Source: an uncultured Pseudokineococcus sp.
GTDB taxonomy: Bacteria > Actinomycetota > Actinomycetes > Actinomycetales > Quadrisphaeraceae
Direction: 5' to 3'
Assembly: GCF_947499845.1 (NCBI RefSeq)
Contig: NZ_CANMPM010000011.1
Coordinates: 42,862-106,861, forward strand
DNA length: 64,000 nt
Each line of letters begins with the position of its first letter. The first letter of the stretch is position 1. Position numbers and translations under genes: made by a program. Of this stretch, positions 17,414 to 26,401 are shown in pieces. The notes under the pieces were generated by a model, which saw only the letters and a list, made by a program, of their open reading frames with translations, was not told the DNA's origin and did no database searches.

Positions 17414-17830
17414 GTGAGCCGCAGCACGAGCCGCAGCGGGCGGGGGTCGGCGCGCGACGCCCTGCCCACGAAGCCCTGCGCGGCGTGTGGGCGCACCATC
17501 ACGTGGCGCAAGGCGTGGGAGCGCGACTGGGACGACGTCCGCTACTGCTCCCAGCGCTGCCGCCGCGCGGGGGCGGACCCGGTGGGCCGCGACCTCGAGG
17601 CGGCCGTCCTGCGGCTGCTCGACGCGCGGGCGCCGGGGGCGACGATCTGCCCCTCGGAGGCCGCGCGCGCCGTCGGCGGGGAGGACTGGCGGCCGCTCAT
17701 GGAGCCCGCGCGCGCCGCCGCCCGCCGCCTGGCCGCCGCGGGCGAGGTGGAGGTCACCCAGCGCGGCAGCGTGGTCGACCCCTCGACGGCGCGGGGGCCG
17801 GTGCGGCTGCGCCGCACGGCCCGTCCCTGA
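17414..17830 (+). CDS. DUF2256–DUF3253 fusion protein
   Basis: A 138-residue basic protein. Residues ~15–55 are a DUF2256 zinc-ribbon ([20 protein letters not shown], then [10 protein letters not shown]: four Cys as CxxC...CxxxC). Residues ~60–130 are DUF3253 ([47 protein letters not shown]), a winged-helix-like fold. DUF2256 genes often travel with photolyase-like FAD proteins, as here, with a 16-nt gap that implies one transcript. Function unknown; a small nucleic-acid-binding partner of the photolyase-like protein is an inference. Start: GTG at 17414. Confidence 0.85.
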   Translation: MSRSTSRSGRGSARDALPTKPCAACGRTITWRKAWERDWDDVRYCSQRCRRAGADPVGRDLEAAVLRLLDARAPGATICPSEAARAVGGEDWRPLMEPARAAARRLAAAGEVEVTQRGSVVDPSTARGPVRLRRTARP

Positions 17831-17861
17831 GGGCTGCGACGGCGGGCCCGCCGCGGAGGCG

Positions 17862-18281
17862 TCAGCCGTCGGCGCCCGGCGCCGCGCCGGCCGCGGTGTC
17901 GTCGGCGGGCGAGAGGCCGTGGTGCCGGTAGACGGCCAGGACGTCGTCGGGCCCCACGTGCTCGACGTCGCCCGCGACGGGGGAGGCCTCGACCGCTGCG
18001 ACCGTGACGGCGAGGTGCAGGCGCGCGCCCTCGGTGCGGGAGCCGACCAGCGGCACGAGGCGCTCGCCGTCGGGCAGCGCCACGAGCGCCAGCTCGGCGC
18101 GGCCGGTGTGGTCGTCCTCGAAGACCGCGAGGACCCGCCCGACCTCGCGGCCGTCGACGTCGACGGCCGTCGTGGCCCGGTCGGTGTCACGGTCGGTGTC
18201 CCGGTCGGGTGTCGCGTCGGCGGGCTCGTCGGCCCCGGGGGTGGCGACCTCGTCACGGCCCCCGGTGGTCGGTGGCGCCAC
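17862..18281 (-). CDS. PRC-barrel-like hypothetical protein
   Basis: A 139-residue acidic protein. An N-terminal Asp/Thr-rich stretch contains a DRDTDRDTDRAT repeat. The core (about 40–130) reads like a PRC-barrel: VDGREVGRVLAVFED, ALVALPDGERLVPLVGSR, and VAGDVEHVGPDDVLAVYRHH. Actinobacterial proteins of this kind appear in stress loci but have no known activity. GTG at 18281 is well placed behind CGAGGAGGCACC. It converges with the DUF3253 gene. Confidence 0.6.
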   Translation of the reverse strand: MAPPTTGGRDEVATPGADEPADATPDRDTDRDTDRATTAVDVDGREVGRVLAVFEDDHTGRAELALVALPDGERLVPLVGSRTEGARLHLAVTVAAVEASPVAGDVEHVGPDDVLAVYRHHGLSPADDTAAGAAPGADG

Positions 18282-18489
18282 GGTGCCTCCTCGTCGTCCT
18301 CTGCTGGTCGTCCGCGCCGCCCCCGTCCGGGCGTCACCCGGTCCCGACGATCATCACCGCCGACGGGCGCGGGCGCGCGCGGGGGAGGACGATCGGCGCC
18401 CGGAGCACGCAGCCTCCCCGACGCGGTCGGGCGACGGCGCGCGGGCCGACGTCCCAGGAGCACCAGCACCAGCACCCGGAGGAGGAGCG

Positions 18490-19206
18490 GTGGTCGACGG
18501 CGAGCCGACGGGGGAGCGCGCGGGGGCCACCCGCCGTCGCCCCGGGCTCTCGCGCGCCGCCGTCCTCGACGCGGCGCTCGAGCTCGTCGACCGCGGCGGC
18601 CTCGCCCAGCTCTCGATGCGCCGGCTGGGCGCCTCGCTGCAGGTCGAGGCGATGGCGATCTACCGGTACGTGCGCAGCCGGGACGCGCTGCTCGACGGCC
18701 TCGTCGACCGCGTGATGGACCAGCTCTACGCCGACCCGGCCGTCCTCCTGCAGGAGGGCGACGACTGGGCGGACTTCCTGCGCCGCGTCGCCGACGGCGT
18801 CCGGCGGGTCGCCCGCCAGCACCCGCAGCTCTTCCCGCTCATCGCCACGCGCCCGCCCGCGGCGCCCTGGGTGCGCCCGCCGCTGCGGAGCCTGCGCTGG
18901 GTCGAGGGGTTCCTCACCGGTCTGCAGTCCCGCGGCTTCTCCGAGGACGGCGCCATCTACGCCTACCGCGCCTTCGCGTCCTTCCTCGTCGGCCACCTGC
19001 TGCTCGAGGTGTCGGCGAAGGGCGTCGACCCGGTGCCGACGGAGCCGACCGGCCCGCCGCCGCCCGACGTCGACCTCTCGGCCTACCCCGAGCTGCAGCG
19101 GCTCGCGCCCCGCCTGGCCGTCGAGGACCTCGACGAGGAGTTCGCCCACGGCCTCGAGGACCTCCTCGAGCGCATCGGGGAGCGGGCTCGGCTCGCGCGC
19201 CCCTGA
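18490..19206 (+). CDS. TetR-family transcriptional regulator
   Basis: A 238-residue regulator. The TetR N-terminal DNA-binding domain is at about 18–65 (SRAAVLDAALELVDRGGLAQ, SMRRLGASLQVEAMAIYRYV, RDALLDGLVDRV), followed by an all-helical ligand domain of the TetR_C type (ASFLVGHLLLEV). The ligand is unknown. GTG at 18490 is set by the GGAGGAG just upstream. It is the gene before the Asp23/AmaP operon on the same strand; an AT-rich gap between them suggests the operon has its own promoter. Confidence 0.88.
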   Translation: MVDGEPTGERAGATRRRPGLSRAAVLDAALELVDRGGLAQLSMRRLGASLQVEAMAIYRYVRSRDALLDGLVDRVMDQLYADPAVLLQEGDDWADFLRRVADGVRRVARQHPQLFPLIATRPPAAPWVRPPLRSLRWVEGFLTGLQSRGFSEDGAIYAYRAFASFLVGHLLLEVSAKGVDPVPTEPTGPPPPDVDLSAYPELQRLAPRLAVEDLDEEFAHGLEDLLERIGERARLARP

Positions 19207-19287
19207 GAGCGGGTCTACCGTCCTTCGAGACAGGGTCCATACGATGTAAACACGTCCGCGGTGCGCCGCGGGGAGCAGGAGCCCGAC
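19207..19287 (+). promoter_or_regulatory. Probable promoter and leader of the Asp23/AmaP operon
   Basis: An 81-bp gap whose centre (CCATACGATGTAAACACG near 19238–19255) is the most AT-rich run for kilobases, with TACGAT as a possible -10 hexamer. It ends in GGGGAGCAGGAG, the ribosome-binding site for ATG 19288. No -35 element can be assigned. An ECF-type promoter read by a sigma such as that at 505 is possible but not shown. Confidence 0.4.
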
Positions 19288-19773
19288 ATGAGCGAGAAGT
19301 CGCCCGAGCGCAGCACGTCGTCGACGAGCACCACCACCTCCGCGCAGGGTGCGGCCTCGCCCAGCGCCCTCGTCACGAGCCAGGGCCGCACCTCGATCGC
19401 CGACGGCGTCGTCGCGAAGATCGCCGGCCTGGCCGCCAAGGAGGTCACGGGGGTGCACGCGCTCGGCGGCGGCGCGGCCCGCGCCATCGGCAGCATCCGG
19501 GAGCGCATCCCGGGCGGCCGCACCAACCACAGCCAGGGCGTGGCCGTCGAGGTCGGCGAGCGCGAGGCCGCCGTCGACATCGACCTCATCGCCGAGTACG
19601 GCGTCGCCATCGCCGACCTCGCCGCCGGCGTGCGCCGCAACGTCATCGGCTCCGTGGAGCGCATGACGGGCCTGAAGGTGACGGAGGTCAACATCGACGT
19701 CAACGACGTGCACCTCCCGAACGAGGAGGACGACGCCGACGACGCCGAGCCCGCCCCCTCGCGGGTCCAGTGA
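19288..19773 (+). CDS. Asp23/Gls24 family envelope stress response protein
   Basis: A 161-residue protein. A Ser/Thr-rich leader (about 1–35), the Asp23 core (about 38–145: QGRTSIADGVVAKIAGLAAK, GVHALGGGAARAIGSIRERI, AAVDIDLIAEYGVAIADLAA, NIDVNDVHL) and an acidic tail. Asp23 proteins are abundant, membrane-associated through AmaP, and linked to cell-envelope homeostasis under alkaline or wall stress. First gene of a six-gene cluster ending in amaP. Its stop overlaps the next GTG by 4 nt. Paralogue of the gene at 1–307. Confidence 0.93.
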   Translation: MSEKSPERSTSSTSTTTSAQGAASPSALVTSQGRTSIADGVVAKIAGLAAKEVTGVHALGGGAARAIGSIRERIPGGRTNHSQGVAVEVGEREAAVDIDLIAEYGVAIADLAAGVRRNVIGSVERMTGLKVTEVNIDVNDVHLPNEEDDADDAEPAPSRVQ

Positions 19774-20129
19774 GCTCCGCCCCGGGCGCCCCCGATCCCG
19801 AGCGCGACGTCGCGGAGGTCGTGCGCGACGCCGTGGTCGCGGCGCCCGGGGTCGTCTCCCTGCACGCCGGCCCCTTCGGCGAGGTGGGCACGTATCTGCC
19901 CGGTCGCCGGGTCGCGGGCGTGCGCATCTCCGAGGACGAGGTGGAGGTCCACGTCGTCGCCGCCCTCGGGCAGCCGGTGGCCGTCACGTCCGCCGCCGTC
20001 ATGACGGCGCTGGCGGACCTCCCCGCGTGGACGGGGCTGGCCGACCGGCCGGCCCACGTCGTCGTCGAGGACGTCGCCGATCCCGCCGAGGCGGCCCAGG
20101 CGGCTCTGCCCGCTGGTCCCAGCGCCTGA
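19770..20129 (+). CDS. Asp23-related small protein
   Basis: A 119-residue protein whose GTG start overlaps the Asp23 stop (GTGA). It shares the secondary-structure pattern of Asp23 domains without the leader: DVAEVVRDAVVAAPGVVSLH (helix and turn), a strand pair around GVRISEDEVEVHVVAALGQP, then the helix AAVMTALADLP and strand AHVVVEDVADP. It lacks the GGGAAR and RERIPG blocks, so it is a divergent member. Inferred structural partner of the Asp23/AmaP complex, on the basis of operon context. Confidence 0.75.
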   Translation: MSSAPGAPDPERDVAEVVRDAVVAAPGVVSLHAGPFGEVGTYLPGRRVAGVRISEDEVEVHVVAALGQPVAVTSAAVMTALADLPAWTGLADRPAHVVVEDVADPAEAAQAALPAGPSA

Positions 20130-20226
20130 GCCGTCCCCACCCGCCCCACGCACCGCACCCGTCCGGGCCACCGGTCGGGCCACCGCACGACGGGCCCTCG
20201 CGGCCCCCCACCCCCTCGGAGTCGCC

Positions 20227-20406
20227 ATGTCCCCCGCCGTGACGGGCCTGCTCGTCGGCCTGCTCCTCGCCCTGGTCGCCGCCCTCGGCGGCTTCGGCTA
20301 CTTCCTCCTGGCCGTCGTGCTGGGCGCCGTCGGCTGGGTCGTCGGCGCGGCCGTCGACGGCAAGCTCGACCTGGCCGCCGTGGTGCGCGGCCGCGGTCGT
20401 GGCTGA
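20227..20406 (+). CDS. Small membrane protein (59 aa) of the Asp23/AmaP operon
   Basis: Short gene from ATG 20227 to TGA 20404–20406. About residues 5–45 are one long or two close hydrophobic helices (LLVGLLLALVAALGGFGYFL, LGAVGWVVGAAVDG), followed by a basic end (VRGRGRG). It overlaps the next start by 8 nt. Small membrane proteins with GAAVDGKLD-type ends recur beside actinobacterial Asp23 genes (often called DUF2273-like). Probably helps anchor the complex; the role is inferred. Confidence 0.75.
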   Translation: MSPAVTGLLVGLLLALVAALGGFGYFLLAVVLGAVGWVVGAAVDGKLDLAAVVRGRGRG

Positions 20407-20827
20407 GGCCCCGGCAGCCGCGGGAGCCTCCACCGGCGAGCCGTCGTCCGCGACCGGCTCCGACGACGGGGCCGACCGCGGCCACCTCGTCGTGGCCGAC
20501 CGGGTCCTCCAGCGCATCGCCGTCGTCGCGGCGCGCGAGGTCGACGGCGTCGCGCCCGACGACGGCGGCTCCGGCCCCCTCGGTCGGCTCTTCAGCTCGG
20601 GCTACCCCGCGGTGGAGGTCGACCAGGCCGGCTCGCGCGTCCGGGTCCAGGTCGACGTGGCCGCTCTGTGGCCGCGCCCGGCCGCCCAGGTCGCCGGCGG
20701 CGTCCGTGACGCCGTGGCGCGCCGGCTCGGCGAGCTCACGGGCGTGCGCGTCGACGCCGTCACCGTCACCGTCCGCGACGTCGTCCGCCGGCATCCCCGG
20801 CAGCAGCAGGAGGCGAGGGTCCGATGA
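20399..20827 (+). CDS. Asp23/Gls24 family protein
   Basis: A 142-residue protein beginning at GTG 20399 within the end of the small membrane gene. The core is Asp23-like: GHLVVADRVLQRIAVVAARE, VDGVAPDDGGSG, YPAVEVDQAGSRVRVQVDVA, VAGGVRDAVARRLGELTGVR and VDAVTVTVRDVV. Third Asp23-type protein in this operon, with a short basic tail (RRHPRQQQEARVR). Its stop overlaps the next ATG by 4 nt, so translation is probably coupled. Confidence 0.85.
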   Translation: MAEAPAAAGASTGEPSSATGSDDGADRGHLVVADRVLQRIAVVAAREVDGVAPDDGGSGPLGRLFSSGYPAVEVDQAGSRVRVQVDVAALWPRPAAQVAGGVRDAVARRLGELTGVRVDAVTVTVRDVVRRHPRQQQEARVR

Positions 20828-21435
20828 GCGGCACGACGCAGCAGACGCGCCCCCAGCAGCCCCGTCAGCAGTCCCCCCAGCAGCAGGGCGGCGGCGGGCG
20901 CGAGCCGATGCGCGCCGCGCCCGAGCGGACCGGGTCGGGGGCGGTGCCGGTCGTCGGCGTCCTCCTCGCCCTGTGCCTGCTCGCCCTCGCGGTCGCCCTG
21001 GTGCAGCACGCGCTCGTGGCGCTGGGCGTGATCGGCGGGCCGGCCTGGCCGCAGGTGCTCGTCGAGGGCGTCCGCGGCACGGCGCCCGCCACGTGGATGG
21101 TGCCGGTGGGTGTCGTCCTGGCCCTCGTGGGGCTGTGGCTCGCGCTCCGCGTCGCCCTCGGGCGCCGCACGCGCTCGGAGGTCCGCCTCCGCTCGCGCGC
21201 CGCGGTCTCGGTGGAGCCGCGCGACCTCGCGCGCCTCGCCTCCAGCGCGGCCCGCGACGTCGACGGCGTCCTCGGCGCCCGGTCGTCGGCCGACCGCCGC
21301 AAGGTCGTCGTCCGCGTGCAGACGACAGGCGAGGCGTCGGTGCCCGGCGCCGTCCAGCAGGCGGTCGCCGAGCGGCTGCGGGCGGTCGAGCGCCAGCCGT
21401 CCGTCCGGGTCCGGGTCGAGGGGGGTGACCGGTGA
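20824..21435 (+). CDS. DUF6286-like membrane protein of the Asp23/AmaP operon
   Basis: A 203-residue protein. A Gln/Pro-rich cytoplasmic head (about 1–38), two predicted membrane helices (VPVVGVLLALCLLALAVALV about 42–62; MVPVGVVLALVGLWLALRVA about 92–112), then a soluble C-terminus with an Asp23/AmaP-like strand–helix pattern (DLARLASSAARDVDGVLGAR, KVVVRVQTTG, AVAERLRAVERQPSVRVRVE). It resembles the DUF6286 proteins seen beside amaP in actinobacteria. Likely a second membrane anchor for Asp23 proteins. Confidence 0.75.
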   Translation: MSGTTQQTRPQQPRQQSPQQQGGGGREPMRAAPERTGSGAVPVVGVLLALCLLALAVALVQHALVALGVIGGPAWPQVLVEGVRGTAPATWMVPVGVVLALVGLWLALRVALGRRTRSEVRLRSRAAVSVEPRDLARLASSAARDVDGVLGARSSADRRKVVVRVQTTGEASVPGAVQQAVAERLRAVERQPSVRVRVEGGDR

Positions 21436-22019
21436 TCAAGCGCAGCGTCCTCGGCCTCGACCGCCTCGCCGCCTTCGTCGCGGGGCTCCTGCTCCTCGTC
21501 CTCGGCGTCGGCATGGTGCTCTGGTGGGGCGGCTGGCTCTCCTCGCTGTGGCCGCGCGCCCCCCAGGAGCTCACGCTCCAGACGGCCACGGACGCCTTCG
21601 AGGCGTCGTGGTGGTCCGGTGCCGCCCTCGGCGCGGGCGTCGTCCTGGGGCTCCTCGCCCTGTGGTGGCTCCTCGCGCACCGCACGCACCGCGGCGTGGG
21701 GCCCGTCCGCCTCGAGGGGTCCGGCTCCTCCGGCGAGCTGCTCCTCGACGGGTCGGCGGCGGCGTCCGCCGCCTCGGGCGCCCTCGAGGACGTCCCGGGG
21801 GTCCGGGCGGCCCGCGGCAAGCTCGTCCGCGACCGCGGGAAGCTGGTCGTCGAGCTGTCCGCCGTGGTCGAGCCCACCGCCGACCTCGAGCGGGTGGTCG
21901 AGGGCTCGGAGGCGGCTCTCGCGGACCTCGGCGCCGTGCTCGGGCGGCCCGACGTGCTCGCCCGGGTGCGCCTCGACGTCGCCCGCGACGCGCGCGGCAG
22001 CGAGCCGCGCGTCCACTAG
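21432..22019 (+). CDS. amaP: AmaP-type alkaline shock response membrane anchor protein
   Basis: A 195-residue protein with the AmaP layout: basic start (MIKRSVLGLDRL), membrane helix 1 (AAFVAGLLLLVLGVGMVLWW), a short external loop, helix 2 (GAALGAGVVLGLLALWWLLA), and a cytoplasmic domain of beta strands and helices (VRLEGSGSSGELLLDG, VVELSAVVEPTADLERVV, VRLDVARD). AmaP tethers Asp23 to the membrane. GTG start overlaps the previous stop by 4 nt. It closes the operon, followed by a strong hairpin at 22034–22080. Confidence 0.82.
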   Translation: MIKRSVLGLDRLAAFVAGLLLLVLGVGMVLWWGGWLSSLWPRAPQELTLQTATDAFEASWWSGAALGAGVVLGLLALWWLLAHRTHRGVGPVRLEGSGSSGELLLDGSAAASAASGALEDVPGVRAARGKLVRDRGKLVVELSAVVEPTADLERVVEGSEAALADLGAVLGRPDVLARVRLDVARDARGSEPRVH

Positions 22020-22033
22020 CGCACCGCTCGTCC

Positions 22034-22080
22034 CGCCCCTCGGCCCGCCGGCGCCCCGTGCGCCAGCGGGCCGAGGGGCG
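22034..22080 (+). terminator. Hairpin terminator after amaP
   Basis: Perfect 15-bp arms CGCCCCTCGGCCCGC (22034–22048) and its complement (22066–22080), 17-nt loop, starting 15 nt after the amaP stop. No U-run. Confidence 0.7.
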
Positions 22081-22177
22081 TCCGGGTGTGGTGGGGTGGC
22101 GCCCGCCGGTGCGACCGCACCGGCAGCGCCGACGTCGGCGCGGGCGCGCCCGCTCCGGCAGTGGAAGGGGGACGCTC

Positions 22178-23563
<1,386 letters not shown>

Positions 23564-23586
23564 CGCTACCGCCGGTCCCACGCGGG

Positions 23587-23632
23587 ACGACGACGGCCCC
23601 GACCCCTCTGCAGGGGTCGGGGCCGTCGTCGT
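23587..23632. terminator. Bidirectional terminator between gntP-like and osmC-like genes
   Basis: Perfect 21-bp arms (23587–23607 and 23612–23632) with a CTGC tetraloop, between convergent genes ending at 23563 and 23645. One of the cleanest hairpins in the window. Confidence 0.85.
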
Positions 23633-23644
23633 GGCGCCGGGGGC

Positions 23645-24088
23645 TCAGGACTCGAGCGCGGCGTCCAGGGTGATCTCCACGCCGGTGAGCGCCTTGCTGA
23701 CGGGGCAGCCGGCCTTCGCCTTCTGCGCCGCGTTCTCGAAGCCCGTGGCGTCGAGGCCGTCGACCTCGCCGCGGACCGTGAGGACGATGCCGGTGAGCCG
23801 GAAGCCGCCCGCGGTCTCGTCCGGGCCGAGCGAGACGTCGGCCTTGACCTCGAGGCTCTGCGGGGTGCCGCCGGCCTCGGCGATGAAGGCGGACAGCTGC
23901 ATCGCGTAGCAGGCCGAGTGGGCCGCGGCGATGAGCTCCTCGGGGCTCGTCGTGCCGCCGGCGTCGTCCGCCGCGCGCTTGGGGAACGAGACGTCGTACG
24001 TGCCGACCTTCGAGCTGGAGAGCTCGACCTGGCCGGAGCCGTCCTGCAGGCCGCCGTTCCAGGCGGTGCGAGCGGTGCGCGTGGGCAT
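23645..24088 (-). CDS. OsmC-family peroxiredoxin
   Basis: A 147-residue OsmC-type hydroperoxide reductase. Both redox cysteines are in place: HSACYAMQLSAFIAEAGG (first Cys) and KAGCPVSKALTGVEI (second Cys). SPEELIAAAHSACYAMQL is the family signature. It reduces organic hydroperoxides in the cytoplasm using dithiol donors. Start: ATG at 24088 behind GGAGGT; the longer upstream frame has no ribosome-binding site. Monocistronic, converging with the gntP-like gene. Confidence 0.92.
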   Translation of the reverse strand: MPTRTARTAWNGGLQDGSGQVELSSSKVGTYDVSFPKRAADDAGGTTSPEELIAAAHSACYAMQLSAFIAEAGGTPQSLEVKADVSLGPDETAGGFRLTGIVLTVRGEVDGLDATGFENAAQKAKAGCPVSKALTGVEITLDAALES

Positions 24089-24351
24089 GGGACCTCCGAG
24101 GGGGCGGGCGCCGGATGCTCCGGCGCCGGTCGCGGTGACGTTCACGGGCGGCAACACCCTCGTCGTCCCCGGCGCTTCCCGCGCGCCGGAGGTCCACCCG
24201 GTCGGGGGCGTCGGTCGGTCCGCCCGAGCCCCCGGCCCTCGGACCCCCGGGTCGCGCCGCCCTGGTCGCGCGGGTGTCGGTGCGGCACCATGCGGAGCCC
24301 GCGCTGGCGCGTCGAGAGCGCCGGCGCGCTGGACCTCCCGGAGGTGGCGCC

Positions 24352-25326
24352 GTGGTCCGCGATCCCGCTGCCGACCCCGCGGTCGACCTGCGGGGGGTGA
24401 CGAAGGACTACGGCGGCGTCGGTGTCTTCGACCTCGACCTGCGCGTCGAGCGGGGCGAGGTCGTCGGCTTCCTCGGGCCGAACGGCGCGGGCAAGAGCAC
24501 GACGATCCGCGTCGTCCTCGACCTCGTGCGGCCCGAGGCGGGGACCGTGCGGGTGCTGGGCCTCGACCCCCGGGCGGCCGGCCCGCAGGTGCGGGCGCGC
24601 CTCGGCTTCCTGCCCTCCGACCTCGCGGTGTGGGGGCGCGCGACGGCGCGGCAGGCGCTCGACCACCTCGCCCGCCTGCGCGGCGGCGTCGACCCGGCGT
24701 GGACCGGCGAGCTGTGCCGCCGGCTCGACGTCGACCTCGACCGTCCGCTCCGGACTCTGTCCACGGGCAACCGGCAGAAGGTCGGTCTCGTGCAGGCCCT
24801 GGCCCACCGTCCCGACCTCGTCGTCCTCGACGAGCCGACGATGGGCCTCGATCCGCTCGTCCAGCAGGAGGTGCAGCGCCTGCTGCGCGAGACCGCCGAC
24901 GAGGGGCGCACGGTCCTGCTCTCGAGCCACACGCTCTCGGAGGTCGAGAGGGTCGCCGACCGCGTCGCGGTCCTGCGCCGGGGGCGGCTCGTGGCCGTCG
25001 AGCGGGTGGCGGCTCTCAAGCAGGTCGCGGTGCGGCGGGTCCGCGCCGAGCTGGATCGCGAGCCCGACGCGGGGGCCTTCCGGCGCCTCCAGGGGGTGCG
25101 CGACGTCGTCGTCGACGGTCGCCGCCTCGAGGCCGTGGTGGAGGGGCACGTCGACGCGCTGGTCAAGGAGCTCGCCCGCTCGACGGTGGTGTCCCTCGAT
25201 GTCGAGGAGGCCGACCTGGAGGAGGTGTTCCTCGCGATGTACGCGGGCGACGGGAGGGCAGCGGCGGGGTGCGGGGGCGGCGACGGGGCTGCCGCGCCCG
25301 GGCACCGGGCGGGGGCCGCGCGGTGA
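24352..25326 (+). CDS. ABC transporter ATP-binding protein
   Basis: A 324-residue ATPase of the drug/antibiotic exporter type (CcmA/DrrA-like). Walker [10 protein letters not shown] near residue 45, signature LSTGNRQKVGL (variant of LSGGQ), Walker B LVVLDEPTMGLDP, and switch His in LLSSHTLSEVERV, followed by a ~100-residue C-terminal domain. GTG 24352 is placed by GGAGGTGG 13 nt upstream. Its stop overlaps the permease start (GTGA), so the two form one exporter. Substrate unknown. Confidence 0.9.
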   Translation: MVRDPAADPAVDLRGVTKDYGGVGVFDLDLRVERGEVVGFLGPNGAGKSTTIRVVLDLVRPEAGTVRVLGLDPRAAGPQVRARLGFLPSDLAVWGRATARQALDHLARLRGGVDPAWTGELCRRLDVDLDRPLRTLSTGNRQKVGLVQALAHRPDLVVLDEPTMGLDPLVQQEVQRLLRETADEGRTVLLSSHTLSEVERVADRVAVLRRGRLVAVERVAALKQVAVRRVRAELDREPDAGAFRRLQGVRDVVVDGRRLEAVVEGHVDALVKELARSTVVSLDVEEADLEEVFLAMYAGDGRAAAGCGGGDGAAAPGHRAGAAR

Positions 25327-26171
25327 GCGGGCCGGCGCGCACGACGGCGCCGCCCGCCTGTGCTCCGCGGCCCGGCGCTGTGGTCCGTGAGCTCGCGCGG
25401 TGGGACGTGCGGCAGCGGTGGCGCTCGGCCGCGGGGACGGGAGCGGCGCTCGGCGTCGTCGGCGTCATGGTCGTCGCGCTCTACCCGTCGGTGGGCCGGT
25501 CGCTGGGCGACCTGGCCGACCAGCTGCCCGCCGCCGTCGCCAACCTCCTCGGCGGCGCGAGCACGAGCACGCTCGCCGGGTGGGTCGAGTTCGAGTACGT
25601 GAGCATCCTCGGGCCCTTCGCGCTGCTCCTCCTCGGCGGCGTGCTCGGTGCCGGATGGCTGGCGGGCGCCGAGGAGGAGCGGACGACGGCGCTCGTCCTC
25701 GCCACCCCGGCGACGCGGCGCGGCGTCGTCCTCGCCGCCCTGGTGGCGGGCGTCCCGCTCCTCGTCCTGGCCGCCGCCCTGTCCGCCGTCGGACTGCTCG
25801 TCGGGGACGCGCTCGTCGCCGAGGGGGACCTCTCGCTCGGCGGGGTGGTGGCCGTCCACCTCCAGCTCGTGGGCCTCGGCGTCCTCGGGCTGGCGCTGGC
25901 CCTCGCCGTGGGCGCGCTGGGCGGGCGCCGTGCCCTGGCGCTCGGGCTGGTGGGCGCCGTCGGCGTCGTCTCCTTCCTCGTCGACGGCTTCGCACCCACG
26001 GTCGACGGCCTGGCGTGGGCGGAGCGGCTGTCGGCCTTCTCCTGGGCCGTCGGGTCGAGCCCGCTGACCGGAGGGCTCGACGGTGCCGGCCTCGCCGTGC
26101 TGCTCGGCGCCGCCGCCGCCCTCGTCGTCGTGGCCGTGGTCGCGCACGAGCGACGCGACCTGCACGCCTGA
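25323..26171 (+). CDS. ABC transporter permease (ABC-2 type)
   Basis: A 282-residue protein with six hydrophobic helices, the layout of ABC-2 permeases: helix near residues 40–60 (GAALGVVGVMVVALY), a loop mentioning a STLAGWVEFEYVSILGP segment typical of this family, then LLLLGGVLGAGWLAGAEEER and four more helices to VVAVVAHERRDLHA. It pairs with the ATPase through a 4-nt overlap. Probable efflux or lipid export role; no regulator is adjacent. Confidence 0.87.
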   Translation: MSGPARTTAPPACAPRPGAVVRELARWDVRQRWRSAAGTGAALGVVGVMVVALYPSVGRSLGDLADQLPAAVANLLGGASTSTLAGWVEFEYVSILGPFALLLLGGVLGAGWLAGAEEERTTALVLATPATRRGVVLAALVAGVPLLVLAAALSAVGLLVGDALVAEGDLSLGGVVAVHLQLVGLGVLGLALALAVGALGGRRALALGLVGAVGVVSFLVDGFAPTVDGLAWAERLSAFSWAVGSSPLTGGLDGAGLAVLLGAAAALVVVAVVAHERRDLHA

Positions 26172-26401
26172 GCGGCTCGCGGCGGGCTGCCCGCTGCAGC
26201 GCTCAGGTCAGGCGCGGGCGGTCCCTGTCCGTCCGCCCGCTGCAGGGGTGCTGGACGACCCGACCGCCGGGTCTGGCCGGCGAGGTGCCGGTGCAGCCGC
26301 CTGCGGGGGAGGATCAGCCCGCGCCCGGAGCCGCCCCGGGCGGTCCCCCTCGTCGTCGCGCGCCGCGTCGTCGCCCGTCCCGTCGACCCCCGGAGCCGTC
26401 C

